Below are positions 8,638 through 16,314 of a stretch of DNA of 64,000 nucleotides, piece by piece. The DNA is from Microbulbifer sp. MI-G (GTDB lineage Bacteria > Pseudomonadota > Gammaproteobacteria > Pseudomonadales > Cellvibrionaceae), in NCBI RefSeq assembly GCF_030440425.1, contig NZ_CP098023.1:4175001-4239000 (forward strand), read 5' to 3'. Within the stretch, counting starts at the first letter, position 1. Each line of letters opens with the position of its first letter. The notes beneath the pieces were generated by a model that saw nothing but the letters and a program-made list of their open reading frames with translations, was not told where the DNA came from and searched no databases. The position numbers and the translations under genes were made by a program.

Positions 8638-9783
8638 CTAGCCTTTCCCGGCCATACACGCGTCAACAGGGTATGCTGCCTCTGCCCGTTCGCCCGAACG
8701 GGAGCGGCGATATATGGCCCCGAGCTGGCGCAGTCTCTGCGCTCTCTCAACGGTATCCAGGGCTCCCAGGCGCTGGGCAGCAGTGTAAAAGGCTTCCCAG
8801 CTGCCGCTTTCAAGATACAGCTGGCGAAACGCGGGCACCTGGGACTCATACTCGGCGGCCAGCGCCAGGGTGGCATTGTTGGTTTTTTCTATATACACCC
8901 GATAGCGTTCGGGATTGGGCCAGTCGGCAGATATTGTCCGATAACACCGCCGCAGGCGCCTGAGTACCTGCGCTTTCTGGTCCCGCTTGAGATCGACCGG
9001 TTGCGAAGTGCGGTAAATGGATTCCAGCTGTCTGCGCGCCGTCAGCATCAGTTGCCGCACGGCCATTGTCTCGGTGCGCAACTCGGTGGCGGAACTGGTC
9101 AACCCCTGACTTTTAAGCCAGTCTGGCACGGCGATTTCCGAGACCGCCGTGGCGAAACTTTCATTGAACTGGGTATCTCCGGGAATATACACGCGCCTGT
9201 GTGCCAGCTCGTGAAACAACAGTCCCGCCAGTCTCTCCGGGGACCAGTTCACAAAGCTCGACAATGCCGGGTCATCGAACCAGCCGAGTGTACTGTAGGC
9301 AGGTACTGCGCCCAAATACACATCATACCCCTGCGCGCGCAGTTGAGCGGCCTTGGCCACCGCAGCGGATTGACGGAAATAGCCCCGGTAGCTGGCGCAG
9401 CCCGCTATGGGATAACACCAGCGCTTGGGAACAAGGGAAAATTCAGGGGCGGCGAACACATTCCAGATGGGATACTCACTGTCGAGGGCCACATAGGTAG
9501 CGTAAGCTTCGCCCACCGGCAGCCGCAACTCCCGCGCGGCGTAGGCCCGTATGTCCTGTATCAAGCGCAACTGCGCAAGCAGATGTGCGTCGGTGCCGGG
9601 CTCCTCAAGCAACGCCGCGATCGACTGTCGGGCGGAGAGGATACGCCACTGGCCGGCGGCAGCCTGTGAATAGTAAGCCACGGTTTCACAACCACCCAGT
9701 AGCACCGCTGCAACGATCAGTGCCCAGGCACGCAAAGCCCCGGAGTGCTTAGGCAACTTCGGGGTGGCAATACTGATATACAC
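8638..9783 (-). CDS. Predicted aminopeptidase lipoprotein (COG4324-like)
   Basis: 381-aa protein with an N-terminal hydrophobic segment and lipobox VLLGGC at about residues 27-32, hence probably anchored to a membrane in the periplasm. The centre contains LLFHELAHRRVYIPGDTQFN followed by ESFATAVSE. This is a zinc-peptidase HExxH motif, with a downstream Glu as plausible third ligand. Other segments, such as RGYFRQSAAVAKAAQLRAQG and VYLGAVPAYSTLGWFDDP, match my memory of the predicted-aminopeptidase family COG4324. Substrate is unknown. The gene lies alone, opposed to its neighbours. In the 227 bases between 8411 and 8637 I see no gene. Confidence 0.85.
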   Translation of the reverse strand: MYISIATPKLPKHSGALRAWALIVAAVLLGGCETVAYYSQAAAGQWRILSARQSIAALLEEPGTDAHLLAQLRLIQDIRAYAARELRLPVGEAYATYVALDSEYPIWNVFAAPEFSLVPKRWCYPIAGCASYRGYFRQSAAVAKAAQLRAQGYDVYLGAVPAYSTLGWFDDPALSSFVNWSPERLAGLLFHELAHRRVYIPGDTQFNESFATAVSEIAVPDWLKSQGLTSSATELRTETMAVRQLMLTARRQLESIYRTSQPVDLKRDQKAQVLRRLRRCYRTISADWPNPERYRVYIEKTNNATLALAAEYESQVPAFRQLYLESGSWEAFYTAAQRLGALDTVERAQRLRQLGAIYRRSRSGERAEAAYPVDACMAGKG

Positions 9784-9866
9784 TCTTTTTCCTGTTTGCG
9801 TTTTTCTGAGGTTTTACAACCTGCGCATCCATTTCCACCCGGTCACAGGTCTCCAAAGGGTATAGC

Positions 9867-10100
9867 ATGGTACCGGTCAACGCAGCCCTGACGGTCTTTG
9901 CACTGGTGTTCGCCGCCATTGCCTGGCTGCGGCTGCTGCGCATCGGCTTTGCCGATGGCAACCTGAGCGGATTGCTGGCCCTGTTTTTACCACCACTGGC
10001 GCTGTTATTACTCCTGCCCCGTTGGCGCGAAGAGACAGACCTGTTCCTGCTGGCAGGTGCTTCCTGCGGCAGCCTGCTGCTGGGGCAGTGGCTGCAGTGA
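9867..10100 (+). CDS. Small membrane protein, unknown
   Basis: 77-aa ORF with two or three hydrophobic segments (AALTVFALVFAAIAWL, LSGLLALFLPPLALLLLLP and a C-terminal LLAGASCGSLLLGQWL) separated by short charged links. The reading frame is compact and follows the end of the divergent aminopeptidase gene by 83 bases. No family is recognised. Overlapping ORFs exist on the other strand, but the hydrophobic pattern makes this strand the more convincing one. Confidence 0.5.
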   Translation: MVPVNAALTVFALVFAAIAWLRLLRIGFADGNLSGLLALFLPPLALLLLLPRWREETDLFLLAGASCGSLLLGQWLQ

Positions 10101-10203
10101 CTGCTTGTGTCGGGGAAAACCACACCCGGGTTGATCCAGGTCAAGGCGCCCGCGCATCCGGGCCATACACTGTATGGGTAAAAAATTGACGCAGGAGAGA
10201 GAG

Positions 10204-10404
10204 ATGGGAGCTTTAGTGGATCTATTTACCAGCTTTTCCGGCCTGCTCAGCCTGGCCGTTATTGGGTTCATGCTCCTTATGGCGGTTTTCCTGTTTCGCT
10301 GGGTTGGCAACAATGTGAGAAAGTCACTGGCAGAGCAGGAACGCAGGACACAGGGTTCTAAATCCAGCCCCGACAAGCAGACTGACACCGCCGTGTCTCT
10401 CTGA
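10204..10404 (+). CDS. DUF3149-type small membrane protein
   Basis: 66-aa protein MGALVDLFTSFSGLLSLAVI with one transmembrane helix (SLAVIGFMLLMAVFLFRWVG) and a polar C-terminal tail rich in Lys, Ser and Asp. The layout of a short LxDLF(T)xxxGLLSL start followed by a single helix is that of the DUF3149 family of gammaproteobacteria, whose function is unknown. The ATG at 10204 follows AGGAGAGAGAG, a good ribosome-binding site. The longer frame from 10174 would include that site and is rejected. The next 550 bases (10405-10955) carry no gene I can support. Confidence 0.7.
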   Translation: MGALVDLFTSFSGLLSLAVIGFMLLMAVFLFRWVGNNVRKSLAEQERRTQGSKSSPDKQTDTAVSL

Positions 10405-10955
10405 AGCCGAGATCCCTACCTAAGCGGTGCCGTGGTTGCAATGGATTGCGGGCTTATAACCCTGGCAATTCCCGCCACAGCCCGAAAAAAGCCGCAAGCC
10501 AGCTCAAACAAAATACATTGCGCCATTACCGTATGGCATCAACAGGCAAGGGCAGAAGTACCTGTTGTACAAGATCATTCACTCAGGCACATACGCGCAA
10601 AAGCACTGGCCCCGCCTGTGAGACTCCAATTGTTTGGCCAGGGTCACTGCCGGCAACAATGATGGCAAAGAGGAAGTTTAGCAAGCCAAACCGTGCGCTG
10701 CTTAACCTGCGCCCTGAGCATCCCATTGCACGATCACTCCCCGCAACAAGCAGGACCAGCTTACACCTGACCAAAGAGCGTGAATAACAACCAGCCCCCA
10801 CCTTACCCGAGCAGATCACAAGCTGCCTGGATACTATCTTGCCAAGTCAGATTATCGACGTAAACTTCGGACCGACATCTGGACGCAGAAATGCTTCCGA
10901 GAAAGTAATCAGGATATTCGTTACCATGGCGGATAGTATATAAACGCCAAGTCTT

Positions 10956-11351
10956 ATGATCCCAAAAATCGCCATATTTTATCTCATTGTTTTTATTACG
11001 TTGATTACCCTGAGATGGATGCGGCCAAACATTGTCACCCTTGCAGCATTCAGCTGGTTTGGTCCATTTCCAGAGGAAGGAGAGCTTTTGTCCAGCTTTA
11101 AGGCGAAAAGAATAAGGTATGCTTTCGGCTGGATAGTTCAATTTGCAGCCTATTTTTCTCTCTTAACCATTCTTGGCGTCTACTTTAAAAGCTATTTCAG
11201 CGAGACATTTTTTCTCGTAGCCAGCTTTGCAGGAATAATTGGCGGAGGAATGGCGCTTCTAGCCTGTATCGGGTTCTCAGTCTCATGGCTTAAAACTATC
11301 ATTATTGGCCCCAACCCTAAATGTGAGCGCCTGGCAGAATATGAAATATAA
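10956..11351 (+). CDS. Small membrane protein, unknown (first cassette-like gene)
   Basis: 131-aa protein with three likely membrane helices: IPKIAIFYLIVFITLITL at the start, IVQFAAYFSLLTILGVYF in the middle and a long FFLVASFAGIIGGGMALLAC near the end. A polar stretch (FPEEGELLSSFKAKRIRY) lies between the first two. Base composition is clearly AT-richer than genes to the left, marking entry into the accessory region. A 112-aa ORF overlaps on the other strand; the hydrophobic periodicity favours this one. No family is recognised. Confidence 0.6.
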   Translation: MIPKIAIFYLIVFITLITLRWMRPNIVTLAAFSWFGPFPEEGELLSSFKAKRIRYAFGWIVQFAAYFSLLTILGVYFKSYFSETFFLVASFAGIIGGGMALLACIGFSVSWLKTIIIGPNPKCERLAEYEI

Positions 11352-11490
11352 ACTTAACCAAGCCAAACCTTCACCAGCAATGCCGGCTGGGCCTGTACTC
11401 CGCAGCTTCTTTGCTCCATTTCAGCCCGTGTTGGTGGCATTGGTTTTATTCAGTTCAGATCAATAGAGTTTCAGTTGGAAAGTGTTAGAT
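11352..11490 (+). other. Degenerate attC-like site
   Basis: ACTTAAC (11352-11358) fits the RYYYAAC core directly after the stop codon, and GTTAGAT (11484-11490) fits GTTRRRY and overlaps the next ATG. Interior pairing is poor, so the site is called only from position and cores. Confidence 0.35.
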
Positions 11491-12259
11491 GATTGACAAA
11501 AACGGCTATATAAACGTCAGCGGTTCGCCGATGTATTACGAGCTAGCCGGCAACCCTAATGGTGAGCCACTGGTACTGCTGCATGGAGGCCTGGGTTCGA
11601 TCGGCGACCTGACGCCATTGTATAAATATATTGCTCCTGACTATTCATTAATAAGCATGGATTTTCGTGGTCATGGAAAGTCGCCATTGAATGGAGCCTC
11701 GCTGAGTTATGCACAGTACCAGAGTGATGTCCAAGAGGCGCTTTCTCACCTTGGTGTTAAACGGTACTCACTATTTGGTTTTAGTGATGGCGGCATTGTA
11801 GGTTACCGACTGGCGGCACAACAACCAGAGAGCGTTATTTGCTTGATCACACTTGGCTCACAATGGCGTTTAGAAGCTAATGACCCATCTATTGAGCTAT
11901 TGCGTGGCCTAACAGCTGAGTTTTGGGCTGAAAGGTTTCCTGCTGATGTCGATTCCTACAACGCTTCCAATCCAAAACCAGACTTCAAGAAGCTTGTGGA
12001 TGCAGTAAAAGCCGTGTGGCTTGATACTACAGAGTCTGGTTATCCGTGTGATTTGGTCGAAAGCATCACTTGTCCGAGCCTTATTATTCGAGGTGACAAT
12101 GATTTTCTCTTCTCACTCAATGAGGCGGCATTATTAAAAACCAAAATATCCGGTGCTGACTTTGCCAATATTCCATTTACAGAGCATGCCTCTCATCAGG
12201 AGTCACCGGAGTTGGTGGGTACAATTGTGAAACAATTTCTTTCTCAGCAAAAAGCCTAA
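11489..12259 (+). CDS. Alpha/beta-hydrolase fold protein (cassette)
   Basis: 256-aa hydrolase beginning MIDKNGYINVSGSPMYYELA. Oxyanion region LVLLHGGLG is at about 38-46, DFRGHGKS follows, and the nucleophile elbow GFSDGG carries a serine in the GxSxG pattern. The acidic residue is likely in RGDNDFLF and the catalytic His in TEHASHQ, so the triad is complete. The family includes esterases, haloperoxidase-like enzymes and proline iminopeptidase relatives; the substrate cannot be assigned. The gene begins at the end of an attC-like site and stops at another core (GCCTAAC), as expected of a cassette. Confidence 0.88.
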   Translation: MIDKNGYINVSGSPMYYELAGNPNGEPLVLLHGGLGSIGDLTPLYKYIAPDYSLISMDFRGHGKSPLNGASLSYAQYQSDVQEALSHLGVKRYSLFGFSDGGIVGYRLAAQQPESVICLITLGSQWRLEANDPSIELLRGLTAEFWAERFPADVDSYNASNPKPDFKKLVDAVKAVWLDTTESGYPCDLVESITCPSLIIRGDNDFLFSLNEAALLKTKISGADFANIPFTEHASHQESPELVGTIVKQFLSQQKA

Positions 12260-12296
12260 CAAGTACCTAAGAGAGCAGGGGTGACTACCACCCCTG
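12254..12296 (+). other. attC half-site and hairpin
   Basis: GCCTAAC at the hydrolase stop fits the R'' core, followed by a perfect 8-bp hairpin CAGGGGTG/CACCCCTG (12276-12296). No matching GTTRRRY end is found before the dispersed repeat begins at about 12316, so the site looks truncated by that repeat. Confidence 0.4.
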
Positions 12297-12315
12297 ATAT
12301 GCCGAAAATGGCTAC

Positions 12316-13091
12316 GCAGCCGGTAGGAATGCAACTTGGTGTCGCCTAAAGCTTCATATTCATTGCAGTCTTTGCAAAAAGCGCATACCGTAGGTCTGCT
12401 GCCCTAGTGCCCAGCCACTTCACCGGCGCAGTCAAACAATAATAAATAGATAACCAATACCGCAACGATCATTTTTTACCCTGCGAGTCGCCCCATAACG
12501 GCAGCGCCCGCGAGGAATCCATACGCAAAACACATAAACAAAAAAAGGCCGCATCATGACCGCGTAAATGATAGAAAAACGCCACCCCCCGGTGAGGACA
12601 CACCGAGAGATGGCTAACCCCAATAGATAAATAACCTATCTAGCGAGGCTGTCTTGAATGATACGCCATACACTCGTTCGTCTTCAATAAAGGTCTCCCT
12701 GAAGGCGCATTTTCCGAGTCACTCCGGCACCCGGCGGCCGAGTGTGCTATGGCGTTGCGTGATGATTGGTGTGGTCTTTTACTTTAGCCGCGCACCGCCT
12801 TTCTGGCTGCGCGCCCTGCATATTTCCCTTTGTTTTTTTCCACATGGACTACGCCTGCGGCGGGAGAAACCGCACAAAGCGCTGTGCTTTTTCTGCACCT
12901 TTCCGTCACAGGCGACTCAAGGAGCCTATAAAAATGCCTATATTACCCTGTCGATTGTTTCAGCCGGTGGAGCTGGGGGATTATTTTACCTTCACGCTGG
13001 TCGCCATCAAAGAGAACGCCGTAGACCTGCATATTGCGCCCGGTAGGGGTAACCAGGTGATGCGGGCTGTACGATTCCTGCAATGGTTGGA
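12316..13091 (+). repeat. Dispersed ~0.77 kb repeat, copy 1 (with CsrA-like gene)
   Basis: Sequence from GCAGCCGGT (12316) to about 13091 is collinear with 61556-62325, with the same relative spacing to within 6 bases over the first 610 positions. The best conserved block is 12600-12800, around GATGATACGCCATACACTCG-like sequence, and it includes GTGTGCTATGGCGTTGCGTG. The repeat contains a long leader and ends within a small gene (12934-13191). No terminal inverted repeats or transposase are visible, so the means of spread is unknown. Confidence 0.75.
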
Positions 13092-13191
13092 CGAAACCTA
13101 CCCACTGGATGCAGCCTGTGCGCTGGAGGAGGGGCCAATCGAAAAGCCCCCAGCCATTATCAGACCATTCAAGCCGCGACCCGATAAATAG
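12934..13191 (+). CDS. CsrA-like small protein, copy 1 (divergent)
   Basis: 85-aa protein MPILPCRLFQPVELGDYFTF, start preceded by CAAGGAGCCTATAAAA. Its first 44 residues align without gaps to E. coli CsrA (from memory). Shared positions are M1, I3, L4, R7, G15, D16, T19, T21, K26, N28, V30, V42 and R44. Hydrophobic positions 8, 14, 18, 22, 23, 25, 32 and 34 are also kept. L4 and R44 are the residues CsrA uses to bind RNA. CsrA is a dimeric post-transcriptional regulator that blocks translation at GGA motifs. The C-terminal 40 residues have no CsrA counterpart. The CsrA link is an inference from a visual alignment and needs a profile search. A second, shorter copy is at 62168. Confidence 0.6.
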   Translation: MPILPCRLFQPVELGDYFTFTLVAIKENAVDLHIAPGRGNQVMRAVRFLQWLDETYPLDAACALEEGPIEKPPAIIRPFKPRPDK

Positions 13192-13734
13192 ACGGGGCCC
13201 TCAGAGTCAGAGCGAGCGTCTCGAAAACCTGTGCAGCCATAAGCAGCACCGCCAACGCTTACCTTCCTGTGCTGTCACGGCGGGGAGGTCAGCGCAGCCA
13301 ATATGGCAAGCCAGTGCTTTTCTGCGCCGCACTGGTGGTGCTGTAAATACGCAAAGCTTGGTAGCTGCAGGCGGCGCTGCCGTGCCTGTACCGGAAAGGT
13401 GTGTCAACGGGAGAGAGGGAGAACGCTAAGCGATACGCCTATCCGGATAGTGGTGCAGTTTTACAGGCAATATGGCCAGATACGAGCCAGCATTTCGATC
13501 ATTGTGACCGTTATTTTTGAGAGGCGGGTAGCTTTCCCTAAAAAGTGAATAAATCCAATGGGTTACATTCATGGGTGATTTTTGGGATACTGGTCGCAGT
13601 GATCATTATTCCAGGTGGTTCGATAATACCAATTTATCGTATCTGATTGATCCACAGTCATTTTTTAATCGTTTGGCGTGATAAGAATCCAGAAATACTG
13701 GTCATGGTGATCAGTATACAAATGTTAAATACCT
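13192..13734. other. Stretch without supportable gene
   Basis: No ORF here has a convincing start, composition or family match. Two similar 23-base stretches occur at 13587-13609 and 13695-13717 (both ATACTGGTC...GTGATCA). The second forms a hairpin. TTTGGCGTGATAAG near 13673 resembles an attC end GGCGTTA with one change. Confidence 0.4.
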
Positions 13735-14124
13735 ATGAAGCATATCGCGTTGATAGCAACTTTCCTATTTTTGTATGGGTGTGCATTTCCTTACCCTCAC
13801 AACAATTGGAAGACACCCAAATTCACTGGCGTTGTATTAAGTGCAAAGACAGGAGAGCCAGTTGCGGGCGCAAAAGTTTTCTATGAGTCCAAACCAGAGC
13901 TTTATGCAATAACTGATCAAAATGGTTACTACGAGCTGATGCCACAAAAGGAATTCGAGCTTTTTGCTGTGATACTTCCTACGGCACATCCTATACCCAC
14001 AATGTTTAATTTGGTGGCAGTCTCCGAGGCAGGTAGTGCCATAGTTGAAACTGGGTCATGCATTGGCGATCCTGGCTTTGAGTGTAATGGACGCATACGA
14101 GAGGTAAATTTCAGTGTGCAGTAA
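13735..14124 (+). CDS. Lipoprotein with carboxypeptidase-regulatory-like domain (cassette)
   Basis: 129-aa protein starting MKHIALIATFLFLYGCAF, with lipobox FLYGC at residues 12-16. The mature part contains FTGVVLSAKTGEPVAGAKVF, then ITDQNGYYELMP. This is the beta-sandwich pattern of carboxypeptidase regulatory-like (CarboxypepD_reg) domains, often found in secreted or outer-membrane proteins. Two cysteines in GSCIGDPGFECNG could pair. Function is unknown. A clear attC site follows the stop within four bases. Confidence 0.75.
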   Translation: MKHIALIATFLFLYGCAFPYPHNNWKTPKFTGVVLSAKTGEPVAGAKVFYESKPELYAITDQNGYYELMPQKEFELFAVILPTAHPIPTMFNLVAVSEAGSAIVETGSCIGDPGFECNGRIREVNFSVQ

Positions 14125-14127
14125 AGC

Positions 14128-14180
14128 ATTTAACAAGGCGCTGCTGTCGGACAAATTTTTCGCAGAGCGCGGCGTTATAG
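14128..14180 (+). other. attC site
   Basis: ATTTAACAAGGCGCTGCTG opens the site and CAGAGCGCGGCGTTATAG closes it. The outer TAAC/GTTA and inner GCGCT/AGCGC arms pair, leaving extrahelical bases between. This is the best short attC in the array. Confidence 0.75.
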
Positions 14181-14205
14181 CTACCAATAGGATCGAGAGT
14201 ACTTA

Positions 14206-14421
14206 ATGTTCAAACAAATATGGAAAGGCTGGACTACAGCTGTTTCGGTTATCTTTACACCGCTGTTCCTGATTGTTTCCTTAGTTCAACCAAATGCCCC
14301 AGAAAGTATGCTTTTTGCAGCGCCATTGGTTCCTTTCATTGCAGCAGGGCAAGGTGTATTAATTGGGGCGCTTGTTTGTCTTGGTCTCAGGATCTTGGAG
14401 TTTAAAAATCAGTATGGGTGA
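14206..14421 (+). CDS. Small two-helix membrane protein (cassette)
   Basis: 71-aa protein MFKQIWKGWTTAVSVIFTPL with helices about 10-27 (TTAVSVIFTPLFLIVSLV) and 38-62 (APLVPFIAAGQGVLIGALVCLG). It lies between two attC sites, which defines it as a cassette gene. No family is recognised. A shorter overlapping frame at 14220 is judged to be a shadow. Confidence 0.6.
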   Translation: MFKQIWKGWTTAVSVIFTPLFLIVSLVQPNAPESMLFAAPLVPFIAAGQGVLIGALVCLGLRILEFKNQYG

Positions 14422-14430
14422 CATAAGCTC

Positions 14431-14507
14431 TAACAAGGCACTGTTGTTGCAGCCTTCGGCTGCTGGGACAGCCCACTTCTTGGCCCGCCCCAAAGTTTGG
14501 TGTTATT
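14431..14507 (+). other. attC site
   Basis: Starts TAACAAGGCACTGTTG just after the previous stop and ends TTTGGTGTTATTC. A central hairpin GCAGCC TTC GGCTGC is present. Confidence 0.65.
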
Positions 14508-14536
14508 CATCAGCGCAACTCTAAACTGAGGAAAAT

Positions 14537-15001
14537 ATGGAGATTAAAGTAGACGATTTAACAGATCCAAGAATTGCCGATTTTTTGGAGGAGCACATAA
14601 GTGATATGAAATCGGTTTCTCCCCCTGAAAGTAAGCATGCATTGGACCTTGATGCATTAAAGGAGCCAGATATTACCTTCTGGTCTGTTTGGCAACAAGG
14701 TGACCTCATTGGGTGTGGTGCCATCAAGGAGCTTGATAAAACGCACGGTGAGATAAAATCCATGCGCACCTGCTCCTCAAAGCGTGGTTCTGGTATTGGT
14801 GCGTCTCTTCTAAAACACATTCTTGATGAGGCAGCACTAAGGGGTTATGAAAGGGTCAGTTTAGAAACGGGTTCAATGCCCTTCTTTGATCCAGCTCGTA
14901 AACTATATAGCAAATTCGGGTTCAATTTCTGCCAACCATTCGCTGACTATAAACTAGATGCCAATAGCGTCTTTATGGAGCTGAAACTACCAAATGCATA
15001 A
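14537..15001 (+). CDS. GNAT-family N-acetyltransferase (cassette)
   Basis: 154-aa protein starting MEIKVDDLTDPRIADFLEEH. The acetyl-CoA binding loop has the GNAT pattern SSKRGSGIGASLLKHIL (motif A, R/Q-x-x-G-x-G/A) at about 92-108. It is followed by VSLETGSMPFFDPARKLYSK and a C-terminal FGF typical of the fold. Such enzymes transfer acetyl groups to small amines, antibiotics or protein N-termini; the acceptor is unknown. Acetyltransferases are common integron cargo. The stop codon is part of the following attC core. Confidence 0.88.
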   Translation: MEIKVDDLTDPRIADFLEEHISDMKSVSPPESKHALDLDALKEPDITFWSVWQQGDLIGCGAIKELDKTHGEIKSMRTCSSKRGSGIGASLLKHILDEAALRGYERVSLETGSMPFFDPARKLYSKFGFNFCQPFADYKLDANSVFMELKLPNA

Positions 15002-15090
15002 CAAGGCCAAGCAGGATCATGCAATGCAAAAAGCGCATTGTACTGGACGGCCTACACTGCGTTTCGTCCGCCCATGTTGGCAGCATTAAA
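14999..15090 (+). other. attC-like site
   Basis: TAACAAGGCCAAGCAGG overlaps the stop of the acetyltransferase; the other end reads GGCAGCATTAAAA, one change from GCGTTAAA. The interior GGACGGCCTACACTGCG and CCGCCCATG recur in the site at 16191-16289, tying both to one attC family. Confidence 0.55.
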
Positions 15091-15102
15091 AGGTATTTTA
15101 AA

Positions 15103-15822
15103 TTGAAGCTCGTGCTATTGCCAGGATTGGATGGAACAGGGATATTATTTGAGACAGTGCTTCCTGAACTAGGTGAAATGAATGTTGTGAGTTTTCCCTT
15201 GCCTCATGATATTTCACAAGATTATGAGTCACTGTCTAATCATGTGGCACAAAGGCTTCCTGATGAAGATTTTATCCTTGTAGCAGAATCCTTCTTTGGT
15301 GGTATTGCGGCTGTTCTTTCGCGCAAAGAAATTCCACGTCTCAAGGGAATAATATTCTTAGCTTCATTTCTATCTGCACCGAAACAGCTCTTGGCACGTT
15401 TATGTTCACATCTTCCTATTGGGTACTTCGCGAGGCTCCCGTTATCTGGCGTTATTCATCGTTTGTTTTTCCTGGGCTGGGCTGCAGAGGACAACGAGAT
15501 TGCATTGTTTAAGCGCGCAATAAAGGCCGCTCCTAATGGTGTGCTCAAAGCTAGGCTCAACGTAATTGCAAAGTGCCAATATGTTGGTTTTAGGTCAACT
15601 GTACCAACAGTGTATATTGGTGCCTCTAACGGTATGCTGATTCCGCCTCATATGAGGGAAAATTTCAAAGAAGCGTATCCGGGTGTTGAAATTACTGAGA
15701 TTGAAGGGCCTCATTTTATGCTTCAGGCTCAGCCAAAGGTTAGCGCAGCTGCAATTATCGAGGTAGCACACCTTTTAATAAGTAAAGGCACTGGACGCAA
15801 CAAAGCTGCGCCCGTGCTTTAG
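15103..15822 (+). CDS. Alpha/beta-hydrolase family protein (cassette)
   Basis: 239-aa protein if started at TTG 15103, reading LKLVLLPGLDGTGILFE. The frame remains open upstream, but that part lies in the attC site. PGLDGTG is the oxyanion-hole region. VAESFFGG (AESFFG, GxSxG-like with Ala first) is the nucleophile elbow, and EGPHFMLQ carries the candidate catalytic His. Family members include thioesterases and lipases; substrate is unknown. AAGG lies 8-11 bases before the TTG. The C-terminus runs into the next attC site, so its last residues are recombination-site sequence. Confidence 0.75.
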   Translation: MKLVLLPGLDGTGILFETVLPELGEMNVVSFPLPHDISQDYESLSNHVAQRLPDEDFILVAESFFGGIAAVLSRKEIPRLKGIIFLASFLSAPKQLLARLCSHLPIGYFARLPLSGVIHRLFFLGWAAEDNEIALFKRAIKAAPNGVLKARLNVIAKCQYVGFRSTVPTVYIGASNGMLIPPHMRENFKEAYPGVEITEIEGPHFMLQAQPKVSAAAIIEVAHLLISKGTGRNKAAPVL

Positions 15823-15831
15823 GCGTTAAAT
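15797..15831 (+). other. Short attC-like site
   Basis: GCAACAAAGC pairs loosely with GCTTTAGGCGTTAAAT. GTTAAAT is a perfect GTTRRRY core, three bases before the next ATG. The 5' core is GCAAC rather than TAAC and lies inside the hydrolase gene. Confidence 0.5.
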
Positions 15832-15833
15832 GT

Positions 15834-16196
15834 ATGCGCACGATAGAAGAAATATACAAGGAAGTAGAGTCAACACCTGATTTTTCGGGGCATAAGATTT
15901 CTTTTGCCAACTATAGGAATGACTATGGGGATACCCCACTTCACATAGTCTGTAACTGGGGTGATTGCGAAGCGATTCAAGCATTGGTGTCTGAGGGCGC
16001 TGATCTAAACGCAATTGGTGAAACTGGCTTTACCCCTTTACACTGTGCTGCCGAGCAAAATAAGCCTGAAGTAATCAATCTGCTTATTAAACTTGGCGCT
16101 CAAATTGTTACAAATACAAACGGTGAAACACCGGTAGAGCTAGCTCAATATCTAGGTTGCATGGAGGCAGTCAGTGCATTCAACCAAAACATTTAA
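15834..16196 (+). CDS. Ankyrin-repeat protein (cassette)
   Basis: 120-aa protein with two clear ankyrin repeats: YGDTPLHIVCNWGDCEAIQA followed by GADLNAIGE, and GFTPLHCAAEQNKPEVINLL followed by GAQI. A third partial unit begins NGETPVELAQYLG. Ankyrin repeats mediate protein-protein contact; the partner is unknown. There is no signal peptide, so it is probably cytoplasmic. It is flanked by attC sites on both sides. Confidence 0.88.
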   Translation: MRTIEEIYKEVESTPDFSGHKISFANYRNDYGDTPLHIVCNWGDCEAIQALVSEGADLNAIGETGFTPLHCAAEQNKPEVINLLIKLGAQIVTNTNGETPVELAQYLGCMEAVSAFNQNI

Positions 16197-16289
16197 CCAT
16201 GCGCAGCATTCGCCCGCAAAGAGCGCGGTCTGGGACGGCCTCCACTGCGCCTTGCTTCGTTTCGGCCGCCCATGTGCGCGACGTTATAT
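16191..16289 (+). other. attC site
   Basis: ATTTAAC at the ankyrin stop fits RYYYAAC; the far end is GCGCGACGTTATAT. The interior carries GGGACGGCCTCCACTGCG and GGCCGCCCATGTGCGCG, paired arms related to those at 14999-15090. Confidence 0.7.
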
Positions 16290-16314
16290 TTTCGCAGGAT
16301 AGCCCGCACTTGCT

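Noticed and set aside
10446..10787. 113-aa + strand ORF after the DUF3149 gene
   Set aside because: No ribosome-binding site, no hydrophobic or domain pattern, composition of non-coding DNA.
10803..11141. 112-aa minus-strand ORF at the start of the accessory region
   Set aside because: Half of it is antisense to the membrane protein at 10956. The C-terminal half looks protein-like but has no start of its own, so at best it is a relic.
12654..13046. 130-aa ORF across the repeat leader (similar start MNDTPYTRSS in both copies)
   Set aside because: The two copies stay in step for about 45 codons, then lose the frame through indels. It has no ribosome-binding site and overlaps the CsrA-like gene, so conservation is more likely at the nucleotide level.
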